NCBI RefSeq assembly: GCF_017515565.1
Contig: NZ_JAFWFN010000024.1
Coordinates: 1 to 57,099 of the forward strand
DNA: 57,099 nucleotides
From: Halomonas sp.
Lineage (GTDB): Bacteria; Pseudomonadota; Gammaproteobacteria; Pseudomonadales; Halomonadaceae
Reading direction: 5' to 3'
The notes beneath the pieces are model-generated. The model saw only the letters and a list, made by a program, of their open reading frames with translations, was not told where the DNA came from and ran no database searches. The stretch's first letter is position 1. Each line of letters begins with the position of its first letter. Position numbers and translations under genes: made by a program. Of the stretch, positions 44,588-54,127 are shown in pieces.

Positions 44588-45577
44588 TCAGAAACGTTTG
44601 CTCAGCGTCACTGCACCAAATTTGTCCCGCTCGTCTTGCCCGTCAAACTCGCGGGTTCGCTGAACCGCTGAATAGGTGATCTGCCAATCTTGCCACGCTA
44701 ACGCAAGCCCGGCAGAAGCATCGGCTACCCAGTCTTTGCGGTCGACCGAGTGGCTATTAGAAAACGTATTACCATCCAACGTAAGGTTTTGGGCCATATA
44801 ATAGCCCTCTATATTAGCAAACATATACCACTGCCAACCGGCGCTGCTACGCATAAGATGGCGGCTGCCAGGGTTAGGCGTCAATGTGGGTATGCCCTGG
44901 GCATCGTCTCCCCAGCGAACGCTATAGCCGACGCTTGCGTAGGTGTATAAGTTACCCAGTGCTGCGCCAGCGCTTGGTCCGTGAGAGAACTGCTTCCCTG
45001 CTAACGGGCTATCGTGCCACCACTGGCGGCGGAGCGTTAGGTTTACCAAAGGCTCGTCACCCAACTGGTTCGACCAACCACGGGGGCGGTCGCTATCGGT
45101 TACGCGATGCACTTCCCGTTGAATACTGTCTGCAAGAGAAGATGGCCCTACCAAACCAATATCAACATGTAGATCTGTTGCCTGAGTCCAACGCCCAACA
45201 GGCACGTCTTCATAAAGCGACAACCCTGCATAGACAAGCCCAGCATAAGGGCGATCATCTTCGATTAAGCGCCGCTGCTCAATCTCATTTGGCGTGTAAA
45301 TCTGATGGACTAGGCGGTAAGACGCCCGATCCGCTTGGCTGATCAGCGCATCAGGCAATACGGCAGATAACCGTTGTATCCAGCTGTGGGGATTTGGTGT
45401 AAACGTCCAGTTAAGCTCAAAGCCACTGGTATAGTGACCGTCATCTCTACTGGCTAGGCTATCATTTTCAAACTTAAAGGAGAGTGAACTATCATTTGCC
45501 GACACAAAACCGGGCAGCAGGCTTAACGGCAAAACAACAGACAGCACCTTTCTGCGTAATGCAGAAAACTTTCTCAT
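44588..45577 (-). CDS. LpxR-like lipid A deacylase (DUF2219), outer membrane
   Basis: The 329-residue protein has a signal peptide (about 1-28) and an all-beta mature part ending in Phe, as outer-membrane barrels do. The mature start SLSFKFENDSL with N38-D39, Ser51 in GHYTSGFE and the histidine in REVHRVTDSDRPRGW correspond to the calcium-dependent active site of Salmonella LpxR (Asn9, Asp10, Ser34, His122). LpxR removes the 3'-acyloxyacyl chain of lipid A. Ribosome site CAAGGAATG precedes the ATG. Activity is inferred. The 230 bases upstream to YaeQ show no gene. Confidence 0.85.
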   Translation of the reverse strand: MRKFSALRRKVLSVVLPLSLLPGFVSANDSSLSFKFENDSLASRDDGHYTSGFELNWTFTPNPHSWIQRLSAVLPDALISQADRASYRLVHQIYTPNEIEQRRLIEDDRPYAGLVYAGLSLYEDVPVGRWTQATDLHVDIGLVGPSSLADSIQREVHRVTDSDRPRGWSNQLGDEPLVNLTLRRQWWHDSPLAGKQFSHGPSAGAALGNLYTYASVGYSVRWGDDAQGIPTLTPNPGSRHLMRSSAGWQWYMFANIEGYYMAQNLTLDGNTFSNSHSVDRKDWVADASAGLALAWQDWQITYSAVQRTREFDGQDERDKFGAVTLSKRF

Positions 45578-45807
45578 TGCTCATTCCTTGAGTATTTTGG
45601 GACAGCAGGCGTTAATTGCTAACAAACATGAGTGATTGTATGTAATTGCACAAATAGATAGCAAGCGTACTTCCTTAATAATTGACTATACTTGCCCTAT
45701 CCCGCCTCCCTTTTTATTACTACGCCTACTACTGCTCCAATAGCATTCTTAATGACTACTTTGATCTGCTCACGCCCTATTCCTTTCACCAAACGCTAAC
45801 GAAACAC

Positions 45808-46347
45808 CTAGCGGTCGCGCAGTAACCACTGAGGAGTAATCTCATGCTGGCCGTTCTCGTCGGTAATAAACAGCGAACCGTCGCTAATCATGACGGCCCA
45901 GTTAATCGCACGGGGAAGACCTGCTGCAACGGTGGATAAGGCTTCTTGGGGCAGCCCGGCCACATGGACATTTTTCAGTGCCGCCACGGCAGGTAATACT
46001 TTGCTTTCCCAAATATCGACCCGCCCGTACGCCAGGAGCGAGACCCGCTCAGCGCGGCGCGAACACCAGGTAAGACGCTCCGCATCCGGCAGCCCTACCT
46101 CTACCCAGTGCAGCACTCGGCCGTCTAGGCTCTTTTCCCACAAGGCAGGTTCATCCACATCGGAAAGCCCACGCCCAAAGGCTAGTGCCTCGCTGTACCA
46201 GAGTATGTAAGCAATCAGCCGCGCACACATCCGGTCTTCGGTTTCAGACGGGTGGCGGGCCACGGTAAAGCGCAGCGTTTCATAAACATTGCGGTCAAGG
46301 TCGGTAAGGTTGATATCAACTTTGTAGGGGGTAGCACTTAACGCCAT
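45808..46347 (-). CDS. yaeQ: YaeQ family protein
   Basis: The 179-residue protein begins MALSATPYKVDINLTDLDRN and has ARHPSETEDRMCARLIAYIL, DEPALWEKSLDGR and HWVEVGLPDAERL, the conserved wording of YaeQ, a PD-(D/E)XK-fold protein of unknown function. The acidic and lysine residues DEPALWEKS and WVEVG correspond to the nuclease-like site. The ribosome site is weak. Single gene. Confidence 0.93.
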   Translation of the reverse strand: MALSATPYKVDINLTDLDRNVYETLRFTVARHPSETEDRMCARLIAYILWYSEALAFGRGLSDVDEPALWEKSLDGRVLHWVEVGLPDAERLTWCSRRAERVSLLAYGRVDIWESKVLPAVAALKNVHVAGLPQEALSTVAAGLPRAINWAVMISDGSLFITDENGQHEITPQWLLRDR

Positions 46348-46425
46348 TGGGAATATCCATCTAAAATTTGCGCCAGTGTAGCGGATTTATCGAAACGATT
46401 TATCGAAACATAGGGTGGCAGAGCG

Positions 46426-47121
46426 TTACACCGCTCGGTAATCCGTTAATAAGGCAGCGTTTTTCAAGGTTTCTTGTTCATGCATCGGCTCGCGCCACGT
46501 TTCGACTAACGCTGCTTGGTACCACGCATCCATAGCAGGTAGCGCGAGAAGGTGCTGGACATAGGCAAGTGATGCTTCACTCAGCGGCAGGTTAAATGTC
46601 TGTACTCGAAAGGCGACGGGGGCGTAGAACGCATCTACGGCAGTGAACTGCTCACCTGCCAAAAAGGGGCCACCAAAGCGCTCAAGCCCTTCCTGCCATA
46701 GTGTGTCTAAGCGTGCCAGATTGCTTTTCAGCCCGGCTGAAAAATTATTAAGCGCTACGCGAACGCCGCAGTTCATCGAGCACTCATCCCGCAGCGCTCC
46801 AAAGCCACTGTGCATCTCTGCACTTGCGCTGCGTGCCCAGGCACGCGCTGCTTTCTCCTGGGGCCACACGTTAGCGTGCGCTTCAGCAAGGTACTCAACG
46901 ATCGCCAACGAGTCCCAGACGGCGACCTCATTCTCAACATCCACTAGGCACGGTACTAAGCCTGAGGGTGAAAAACGCGTGAAGGTCGCATAGCTTTCAC
47001 CAAAACCACCTTCAAAGGGCATCAAATGTTCGTTAAAAGGAATCTCCAGCGCCTTCATCAGCACCCAAGGGCGCAGCGACCAAGAGGAGTAGTTCTTATT
47101 GGCGATATAGAGATCAAACAT
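46426..47121 (-). CDS. Glutathione S-transferase family protein
   Basis: The 231-residue protein has an N-terminal thioredoxin-like domain with NKNYSSWSLRPWVLM (the catalytic Ser region of zeta-like or plant-type GSTs), SGLVPCLVD with the cis-Pro, and WDSLAIVEYLAE (glutathione gamma-Glu site), followed by a helical C-terminal domain with FTAVDAFYAPVAFRV. CAAGGAGCG precedes the ATG. It may belong to stress defence; the substrate is unknown. Confidence 0.9.
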   Translation of the reverse strand: MFDLYIANKNYSSWSLRPWVLMKALEIPFNEHLMPFEGGFGESYATFTRFSPSGLVPCLVDVENEVAVWDSLAIVEYLAEAHANVWPQEKAARAWARSASAEMHSGFGALRDECSMNCGVRVALNNFSAGLKSNLARLDTLWQEGLERFGGPFLAGEQFTAVDAFYAPVAFRVQTFNLPLSEASLAYVQHLLALPAMDAWYQAALVETWREPMHEQETLKNAALLTDYRAV

Positions 47122-47169
47122 AAACGCTCCTTGTAGGTAGTACCGGGCACAGTTTTAGCTTTTGAGCAT

Positions 47170-47198
47170 AAAAGAGGGGTGACGTCGCCGCCACCCCT
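47170..47198 (-). terminator. Terminator of the acyl-CoA operon
   Basis: On the minus strand AGGGGTG (47192-47198 complement) and CACCCCT form a 7-bp stem around a GC-rich loop, followed by CTTTTATG. It is 29 nt beyond the stop of the enoyl-CoA hydratase gene. Confidence 0.65.
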
Positions 47199-47226
47199 TC
47201 GTTAAGCAAACCTGACAAACTAAGGA

Positions 47227-48000
47227 TTAAAAGTTGGGTTTACGCTTTTCGACAAACGCGCTCATGCCCTCTTTTTGCTCCTCGCCTGCAAAGCAGAGCG
47301 CGAACAAGCTGGTTTCCAGCGCCAACGCACTACCGAGGTCTTGATCCAGCCCGTCATGAACGGCTTGCTTAGCACCGCGCACCGACAGCGGGCCGTTGCC
47401 TTTAAGCTGCTTGGTGAGCTCTTCTACATAGCTCTCAAGCTCGGCCTGGGGCATAACCCGGTTAACTAATCCAATGCGCAGCGCTTCTTGAGCATCAATT
47501 TTGCGACCCGTGGTGACTAGGTCAATGGCCATGGCAGGGCCAACGCGGCGTGGCAAGCGCTGGGTACCACCAAAGCCGGGAATGACGCCTAACAATACTT
47601 CTGGCTGTCCGAAAACAGCGTTGTCGCTGGCGACTGCCCAGTCGCAGGCCAGTGCCAATTCGCAGCCGCCGCCAAGACAAAACCCATTGACGAGCGCGAC
47701 CACCGGCACGGGTAACGTTTCTAAGCGTTTAATGGTGCGCAGCGCCTGGCTTGCGAAAGCACGGGCTTCTTCGGGTGTTTTATCGCGCATTTCGGTGATA
47801 TCAGCCCCCGCTACGAAGGACTTTTCACCGGCGCCAGTAATTAGTACCGCGCGCAAATTGGGATGCGCCTCTAACTCTACAAGGTGTGACTCCAGTGCGC
47901 TTAGCACATCGCTATTTAGCGCATTTAATGCTTTGGGCCGGTTAATCGTCAGGCGTACCACGCCATCGTTATCAACCTTCTCAATGACTGCGTCGCTCAT
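47227..48000 (-). CDS. Enoyl-CoA hydratase/isomerase family protein
   Basis: The 257-residue crotonase has the oxyanion-hole motif [11 protein letters not shown] (62-72) and both catalytic glutamates, E114 in [11 protein letters not shown] and E134 in [20 protein letters not shown], so it should hydrate 2-enoyl-CoA. AAGGAG precedes the ATG. It is the last gene of the minus-strand operon with 3-hydroxyacyl-CoA dehydrogenase, acyl-CoA synthetase, permease and acyl-CoA dehydrogenase, and catalyses the step between the dehydrogenases. Confidence 0.92.
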   Translation of the reverse strand: MSDAVIEKVDNDGVVRLTINRPKALNALNSDVLSALESHLVELEAHPNLRAVLITGAGEKSFVAGADITEMRDKTPEEARAFASQALRTIKRLETLPVPVVALVNGFCLGGGCELALACDWAVASDNAVFGQPEVLLGVIPGFGGTQRLPRRVGPAMAIDLVTTGRKIDAQEALRIGLVNRVMPQAELESYVEELTKQLKGNGPLSVRGAKQAVHDGLDQDLGSALALETSLFALCFAGEEQKEGMSAFVEKRKPNF

Positions 48001-48110
48001 AGTGGCTCCTTAATTGTTATTACGCGTTAAAGTGACTACCTATCAACCCTAGCGAACGCTTGGTTGGTAGGCAATCACTTCTTTTGTCGGGCCTGACTGA
48101 TGTGATGGCG

Positions 48111-48959
48111 TTATTCGTAAATATGAAAGCCGCGACCGCTTTTACGGCCAAGATAGCCCGCATCTACCATGCGCTTTAACAGTGGGCATGGGCGGTATTT
48201 GGGGTCGCCAAAGCCTTCTTGGAGCACTTCCATGATCGCCAAGCATACGTCCAAGCCAATCAGATCTGCTAACGCCAGTGGCCCCATGGGATGGGCAGCG
48301 CCTAGCTTCATCGCTTCATCAATGGCCTCTGGAGTAGCGGTTCCTTCCTGCACGATAAACGCAGCTTCGTTAATCATCGGCACCAGCAAGCGGTTAACCG
48401 CAAAGCCCGGCGCATCGCCAATCGGCACCGCCGTTTTGCCCAGTGCCTTGGTTAGCGCTTCAATGCGATCAACGGTGGCATCAGAGGTCTGTTCGGCACG
48501 AATCACTTCCACCAGTTTGAGCACTGGCACCGGGTTAAAAAAGTGCATGCCGACCACCCGCTCCGGGCGCTCGCAAACGGCAGCCAAGCGGGTCAGCGAA
48601 AGCGACGACGTGTTGGAGGCTAAGATGGCATCGTGGCTTAAGTGGCTAAGATCACGAAACAGCTTTTCCTTAAGTGCGGGCTGTTCTGGCGCGGCTTCAA
48701 TAATAATGCTGCAGTCGCTAAGTGCTTCAAGCGCCGTGGTGGTGGAGAGCCGTGCCAGCGCATCACGCTTCTCGGCTTCGCTAATTTTTTCTTTTGCGAC
48801 CAGCTTGCCAAGCCCTTTATCGATGGCGGCTTGGGCACGGGTTAGCTGCTCGTCGGCCACATCGTACAGGCGCACCGTAAATCCACTGGCCACCACTACC
48901 TGGGCAATCCCTTGCCCCATGGTACCGGCGCCTACTACGCCAATGTGTTGTTCGTTCAT
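48111..48959 (-). CDS. 3-hydroxybutyryl-CoA dehydrogenase-type 3-hydroxyacyl-CoA dehydrogenase
   Basis: The 282-residue stand-alone enzyme has the NAD-binding IGVVGAGTMGQGIAQV (6-21), the active-site ASNTSSLSLT and His139-Glu151 in GMHFFNPVPVLKLVEVI, and the C-terminal dimer domain ending GRKSGRGFHIYE. Length is that of Hbd/PaaH proteins. It oxidises 3-hydroxyacyl-CoA to 3-oxoacyl-CoA. It is 110 nt upstream of the hydratase and 16 nt after the synthetase. No thiolase is present in the cluster. Confidence 0.93.
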   Translation of the reverse strand: MNEQHIGVVGAGTMGQGIAQVVVASGFTVRLYDVADEQLTRAQAAIDKGLGKLVAKEKISEAEKRDALARLSTTTALEALSDCSIIIEAAPEQPALKEKLFRDLSHLSHDAILASNTSSLSLTRLAAVCERPERVVGMHFFNPVPVLKLVEVIRAEQTSDATVDRIEALTKALGKTAVPIGDAPGFAVNRLLVPMINEAAFIVQEGTATPEAIDEAMKLGAAHPMGPLALADLIGLDVCLAIMEVLQEGFGDPKYRPCPLLKRMVDAGYLGRKSGRGFHIYE

Positions 48960-48975
48960 GGTTCTGTTCCTTTAA

Positions 48976-50607
48976 TTAATTCTGCTTGGCTTCTTCACGC
49001 AGGACAAATTTCTGAATCTTGCCGGTAGAAGTCTTGGGCAACTCGCTGAAGATGACGGTCTTCGGCACTTTGTAGCCCGCCAAGTGTTCACGACAGTGGG
49101 CGATGATATCGGCCTCGGTCACTTCTCCATAACCGATTTTAAGCTTCACGAAGGCGCAGGGCGTCTCGCCCCATTTTTCGTCGGGCTTGGCGACCACAGC
49201 GGCCTCTTCTACGGCAGGATGACTATAAATAGCGTCTTCCACTTCGATGGTAGAGATGTTTTCACCGCCGGAGATGATAATGTCTTTAGAGCGATCCTTG
49301 ATCTCGATGTAACCATCGGCATGCCAAACCGCCAAATCCCCCGTGTGGTACCAGCCCCCTTCCAACGCATTGGCGGTGGCGTCCGGGTTTTTCAGATAGC
49401 CCTTCATGACGTTATTGCCGCGCATCAAAATTTCGCCGATAGTTTGGCCATCTTTAGCGACCGGCTCCATGGATACTGGGTCGGCCACACAGAGTGCTTC
49501 TAGCATATGGTAACGCACGCCTTGGCGGGCCTTAATTTTAGCGCGCTCTTCCAGCGGGAGTTCATTCCACTCCTCGCGCCACGCACATACCGTCACCGGG
49601 CCATACACTTCGGTTAGGCCGTACACATGGGTCACTTCAATGCCGAGTTTCTCAACCCCCGCAATCACGGAGGCAGGCGGCGCAGCACCCGCCGTGGTGA
49701 CCTTCACCGGGTGATCAAATTCGCGCTTCTGGTCAGCGGCGAGGTTCACTAAACCATTGAGGATAATCGGGGCGCCGCTAAAGTGGGTCACCTTTTCATC
49801 CACGATAAGATCATTGATGCGCTTTGGATCGACTTTGCGCAGGCACACGCTAACCCCGGCATTAGCAGCAATGGTCCAGGGGAAACACCAGCCGTTGCAG
49901 TGGAACATCGGCAGCGTTCAAAGGTAGACCGGGTGGTGGGGCATAGCCCACTCTAAAATATTGCTGACTGCATTTAAGTAGGCGCCACGGTGGTGGTACA
50001 CCACCCCTTTTGGCTTGCCAGTAGTACCGGACGTGTAGTTAAGCGAAATCGCCTGCCACTCATCGCTTGGCAACCGGTAGGCATACTCTGGGTCCCCTTC
50101 GGCGAGCAGCGCTTCGTACTCTATCTCGCCGATGCCTTGGGTTTCGCCTAGAAATTCTACATCAGCGACATCGATAATCAGCGGTTTTTCATCTAGCAGG
50201 GCGACGGCTTCGTTCATAACGCCAGCAAACTCAGGGTCAACTAGAATGGCTTTTGCTTCGCCGTGGGCCAGCATATAGCTGATGGCTTCAGCATCTAGAC
50301 GAATATTCAGGGTGTTAAGCACACAGCCCGCAAGCGGCACGCCGAAGTGTGCTTCAAACATCGCCGGAATATTCGGCAGCATAGCCGCGACCGTTTGGCC
50401 GGGCTGAATGCCACGTTTTTCAAGGGCGGAAGCCAGTTGGCGGCAGCGGGTCCAGGTTTCTGACCAAGTGCGCCGCGTACTGCCGTGTACCACCGCCGGG
50501 AAATCGGGATAAACAGAGGCTGAACGCTCAATAAACGTCAGCGGTGAAAGTGCCACATGGTTGGCAGCCGTGGGTGATAAGCCTTGATCGAAAATGGAAG
50601 CGTTCAT
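48976..50607 (-). pseudogene. Acyl-CoA synthetase interrupted by a single in-frame TGA
   Basis: The frame from ATG 50607 encodes the N-terminal half of an AMP-binding ligase, with the P-loop YTSGTTGKPKGV, and stops at TGA 49918-49920 (codon 230) after HHPVYL. Reading on in the same frame gives TLPMFHCNGWCFPWTIAANA and the C-terminal half with VYGLTEVYGP, YHTGD, KDIIISGGEN and PKTSTGKIQK. Family members have Trp at the stop (VYLWTLPMFHCNGW), so TGG became TGA. Restored length is 543 codons, typical of medium-chain or DmdB/AlkK-like ligases. The ATG at 49908 is an internal Met without ribosome site. Confidence 0.9.
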
Positions 50608-50656
50608 AAATCACCTTATGTATGAATAGTTAAATACGTACTACGTTTTTTATAAT

Positions 50657-52030
50657 TTAGCGCTGATCTTGCTCGTCCGTTTCTTTCTCAGGCCCAGGCT
50701 CACGCCCAAACAGGTTTTTCTTTTGCACGAGCATGTATAGCACTACGCCTGCGGCTAACCCCCAGCCTGCACCATAAACAGCCAGCACAACGGCCATGGT
50801 GCCCGCTACGCCGCGTTCTGCGGTGGTTTTGGTCTGTTCAATCCCCACCATCAAGCAAATATAGCCTGTGAGCAGCAGGGTAAGCGAAAGGGCGATAGGC
50901 AGTACCGGCTGAAACATACTGACCAGCGGCAGCGTAAAGAGCGCAATAAAGCCCGTAATCCAGAAGGTGCCACCGCCGCTGTAAATAGACTCCATGGCAT
51001 TACGACCGTTTTTATATCGCTCGGCCATGGTGGCAGTCACCGCGGTCCAGATAGGGCCCGCTAACCCTGGGTAAGGCGCGAAGAAGGCGTGCATGCCATT
51101 ACGAATGGCCGTGACATGGTGAATACGGTCGGTGCTGTAATCGATTTTTTCATCGGTCCGTATATGGTCGACGCGGGACATCAGCGTGCGCCCTACTAAA
51201 ATGTCACCAAACGCGATGACGTAAGCGATGACCGCAGTAGGTACGGCCAACATAAATACATCAATGCTGGGGAAGCCCACGACGAACGGCAAATAGCCCC
51301 ACATGTCGGTGAAGTTCGGCTGGGTAATCCCCCACTCGATCGTCGGACGCGGATACTCACCAATTGCCCAGGCAATTAAGATAGCGGCGATCATCCCCGG
51401 CACCATGCCGTAGTTAGCGATTTTCCGCATAATCGTGTGATCTTCAACCCAGCGCTTAAAGGCCACAGAAAACAGCATAAAGATAGCGATTAACATGCCT
51501 GCAATAAGCGAAACGGGGGTTTCAGCCAAACGTCCGCCTTGCTGTATTTCCCCAGTAATAGCGGCAATACCAGCGCCGATAATAATCCCGGCTTGAAGGG
51601 AGTTAGGCACCAAGTGCACTAACTTACGCCCTAACCCCGTTACACCCAGGATGAAGAAGATCAAGAAGACGAGAAACTGCAGCGCGAATAGCGCCTGGAT
51701 CGCCTCGGGGCCAGGTTCAAAATCCCCCAAATAGACCAGCACTACCGGCACCGCAGGGGTAATCCAACCAGGCACCATAGGCACACCCAGCAGGGCTGGC
51801 AGCATAAAGCCAACGCCACATACCACCACAAAGGCTAAAGCTACGTCGTAGGGAAGGCCCAGGTACTGCTCTAAAAGGGGAATCATGGCCAGGCTGACCA
51901 CAAACATAATCAGCCCTTGAATCATCTCCGCCATTTCCCAGCGGTAATGAATAAACGGAAGACGAATTTTAAAGGGCCCTGCAGGCCAATAGGGCTGTTC
52001 TTCCCCGTGCTGGCGATGCTTTAACTGCAT
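50657..52030 (-). CDS. Putative permease of the SulP/NCS2-like fold
   Basis: The 457-residue protein has about 12-14 membrane helices and regions such as PALLGVPMVPGWITPAVPV, NSLQAGIIIGAGIAAITGEI and YPGLAGPIWTAVTATMAERY resembling the re-entrant core of SulP/NCS2 carriers. I cannot name its substrate; placed between an acyl-CoA dehydrogenase and an acyl-CoA synthetase, it may import the acid that the operon degrades. A TAAGGAG site precedes the ATG. Both ends are hydrophilic and charged. Confidence 0.7.
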   Translation of the reverse strand: MQLKHRQHGEEQPYWPAGPFKIRLPFIHYRWEMAEMIQGLIMFVVSLAMIPLLEQYLGLPYDVALAFVVVCGVGFMLPALLGVPMVPGWITPAVPVVLVYLGDFEPGPEAIQALFALQFLVFLIFFILGVTGLGRKLVHLVPNSLQAGIIIGAGIAAITGEIQQGGRLAETPVSLIAGMLIAIFMLFSVAFKRWVEDHTIMRKIANYGMVPGMIAAILIAWAIGEYPRPTIEWGITQPNFTDMWGYLPFVVGFPSIDVFMLAVPTAVIAYVIAFGDILVGRTLMSRVDHIRTDEKIDYSTDRIHHVTAIRNGMHAFFAPYPGLAGPIWTAVTATMAERYKNGRNAMESIYSGGGTFWITGFIALFTLPLVSMFQPVLPIALSLTLLLTGYICLMVGIEQTKTTAERGVAGTMAVVLAVYGAGWGLAAGVVLYMLVQKKNLFGREPGPEKETDEQDQR

Positions 52031-52151
52031 GAAATACTCCTTAGGTTTTAATCATTGTTAACGCGTTTTCCCCACTGAACGCCTGCCCTTTCGGCACTCC
52101 TACCCTATCGGCACATTTTTAAACGGCCGTTTCATTGTGTATTAACGTAAG

Positions 52152-52175
52152 CCGCCGACCTTTTAGGGTCGGCGG
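52152..52175. repeat. Hairpin between the dehydrogenase and permease genes
   Basis: CCGCCGACC, TTTTAG and GGTCGGCGG form a perfect 9-bp GC stem in the 182-base gap. There is no U-tract on the minus strand, so it is more likely an mRNA-processing or stability element than a terminator. Confidence 0.6.
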
Positions 52176-52212
52176 ATAGGGGGTGGCGAGGAGCAGCGTC
52201 TGCTCAGTAAGG

Positions 52213-54002
52213 CTATGAAGCTGGGTCGAAGTCGCTCAGGCACTGCATGCCAGACTCGATGATGGCGCGCTGGGCGCGGCCTACCGGCAGCCACTGGGTA
52301 ATGGCGAAGTTCGCGCTGCACAGCTTGGCGGTGTAGAACGGCTCGTCACTGCCATCGCCAATCGCTTTTGTCGCTTTCAGCGCTGCTTGGCCCATTTGCC
52401 AAGCACACAGCACGTGGCCAGCAAGATTCAGGAAGGGAGTGGCATAGGCTTGTACGGCATCAGGGCCGTTCTCTGGGTCGCTACCCTGTTCAAGCACGCT
52501 CACCATAGCGGCACTCAGGTCATCAGCACCGGCAGCGAGCGCTTTACCCAGCGCCGCAAGTGAAGGTTCACCACGCAGTGCTTCAGCGGTTTGATGTACT
52601 TCGTTGATCAGCGCTGAAAGAGCGGCACCGCTATCGCGTTGCAGCTTACGTCCGGCTAAATCCAGCGCCTGAATACCGTTGGTGCCCTCATAAATGGGCG
52701 CAATTCGCGCGTCGCGCAGAAGCTGGGCAGCGCCGGTTTCTTCCACGTAGCCCATGCCGCCATGCACCTGTACGCCCATCGAGGCGATATCCACGGCTTG
52801 GTCGGTCGAAAAACTTTTTACGATAGGAATTAGTACATCGGCGCACGCCTGGGCAGATTGGCGCTCGGCGTCGCTTTCGCTATGGCGGGAAGGTCTAGCT
52901 GACCGGCACAGTAAAGCGCCAACGCGCGCAGGGCATCGGTGCGAGCGCGCATAGAGAGCAGCATACGGCGCACGTCTAAATGGTCGCTAATCGCACACTC
53001 ATTACCGCCGCGAGACTTAGGCGAGCGGCCCTGGGCGCGCTCCTGAGCATAGGCAAACGCGTGCTGGCAAGCGCGCTCCGCCACGCCAATGCCTTGAATA
53101 CCCACCTTATGACGCGCTTCGTTCATCATCGTGAACATGTGATTCAGCCCGCGCCCCTCTTCACCCACGAGATACCCAATGGCGCCCCCGTTTTCGCCAA
53201 AGCTTAGGGTGCAGGTAGGCGAGCCGTGAATGCCCAACTTATGCTCGATTGAGGCGCAGGTAACGTCGTTACGCTCGCCCAAGGAGCCGTCTTCATTAAC
53301 CAGAAATTTGGGGACTAAGAAGAGCGAGATGCCTTTATTACCTTCCGGTGCATCAGGCTTACGCGCGAGCACCAGATGGATAATGTTTTCAGCGGCGTCA
53401 TGCTCACCCCAGGTGATATAAATTTTTTGGCCGCTGATACGGTAGTGGTCGCCTTCAGGAACGGCTTTGGTGCGGACTTTAGAGAGATCCGACCCCGCCT
53501 GGGATTCGGTCAAGTTCATGGTACCCGTCCAGGTACCTTCTACTAACTTGGGAAGGTAGGTCGTTTTTAGCGCTTCGCTACCGTGATGGGCTAACGCTTC
53601 GATAGCGCCCGCCGTCAGCATCGGGCAAAGGCCCAGCGCCATATTGGCCCCGTGGAGCATTTCTTGGACGGCGCTAGCCACTACTTCAGGCAGGTTTTGG
53701 CCACCTAGCGCTTCAGAAACGCCAATACCGTTCCAACCGCCCTCAACATAGGCTTGGTAGGCCGAAGCGAATCCTTCTGGCGTGGTGACACTGCCATCTA
53801 CGTGACGTTTAGCACCCTGCTGGTCGCCAATGCTATTGAGCGGCCCCCACACGTCGCCTGCCAGTTTTGCCGCCTCTTCCAGCACTGCTTCAACAAGATC
53901 AGCAGAGGCCTCTTCAAAGCCCGGCAACGCAAGCGAACAGTGCGTGAGCATCTCTTCAAGTACAAAGCGTAGATCGCGTACCGGCGCGGCATAATAATTC
54001 AT
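52213..54002 (-). pseudogene. Acyl-CoA dehydrogenase (DmdC-like) with a one-base frameshift
   Basis: The N-terminal frame (54002 to 52830) begins MNYYAAPVRDLRFVLEEML and has WTGTMNLTESQAGSDL, KIYITWGEHDAAENIIHLVL and EHKLGIHGSPT; it runs into nonsense after LDLP. One base shifted, the sequence continues RHSESDAERQSAQACADVLI then VDIASMGVQVHGGMGYVEET and APIYEGTNGIQALDLAGRKL to 52213. The fault lies at the GGG run 52887-52889 (CCC on the coding strand), where one missing C restores LPRHSES. Restored length is about 596 residues, that of the long DmdC/3-methylthiopropionyl-CoA dehydrogenase-like group. It is the first gene of the operon. Confidence 0.9.
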
Positions 54003-54127
54003 GGCAAAACCTCAGGCAAAGACGGTGATATTCGACTATTAGCAAAAACACTACACGAGATAGTAGTTTCACTACTTTTATCACGCCATTAGCCCAAGGT
54101 CTCACCTTGGCAAATAATATCCGCTAT

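Noticed and set aside
48169-48975. 268-codon plus-strand open frame
   Set aside because: It is the mirror of the 3-hydroxyacyl-CoA dehydrogenase gene; Ser/Ala-rich composition shows it is a shadow.
48976-49908. Separate 310-aa C-terminal acyl-CoA ligase gene starting at 49908
   Set aside because: The ATG is the internal Met of the conserved PMFHCNGW motif, it has no ribosome site, and the upstream half is in the same frame.
49918-49920. Selenocysteine codon in the acyl-CoA synthetase
   Set aside because: The residue expected here in the family is Trp, not Cys or Sec, and no selenocysteine insertion hairpin is evident directly downstream; a TGG-to-TGA change or base error is simpler.
52213-52794. 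Independent small acyl-CoA dehydrogenase gene
   Set aside because: The start would lie inside a conserved motif, and one inserted base at 52887-52889 joins it to the upstream frame into a full-length family member.
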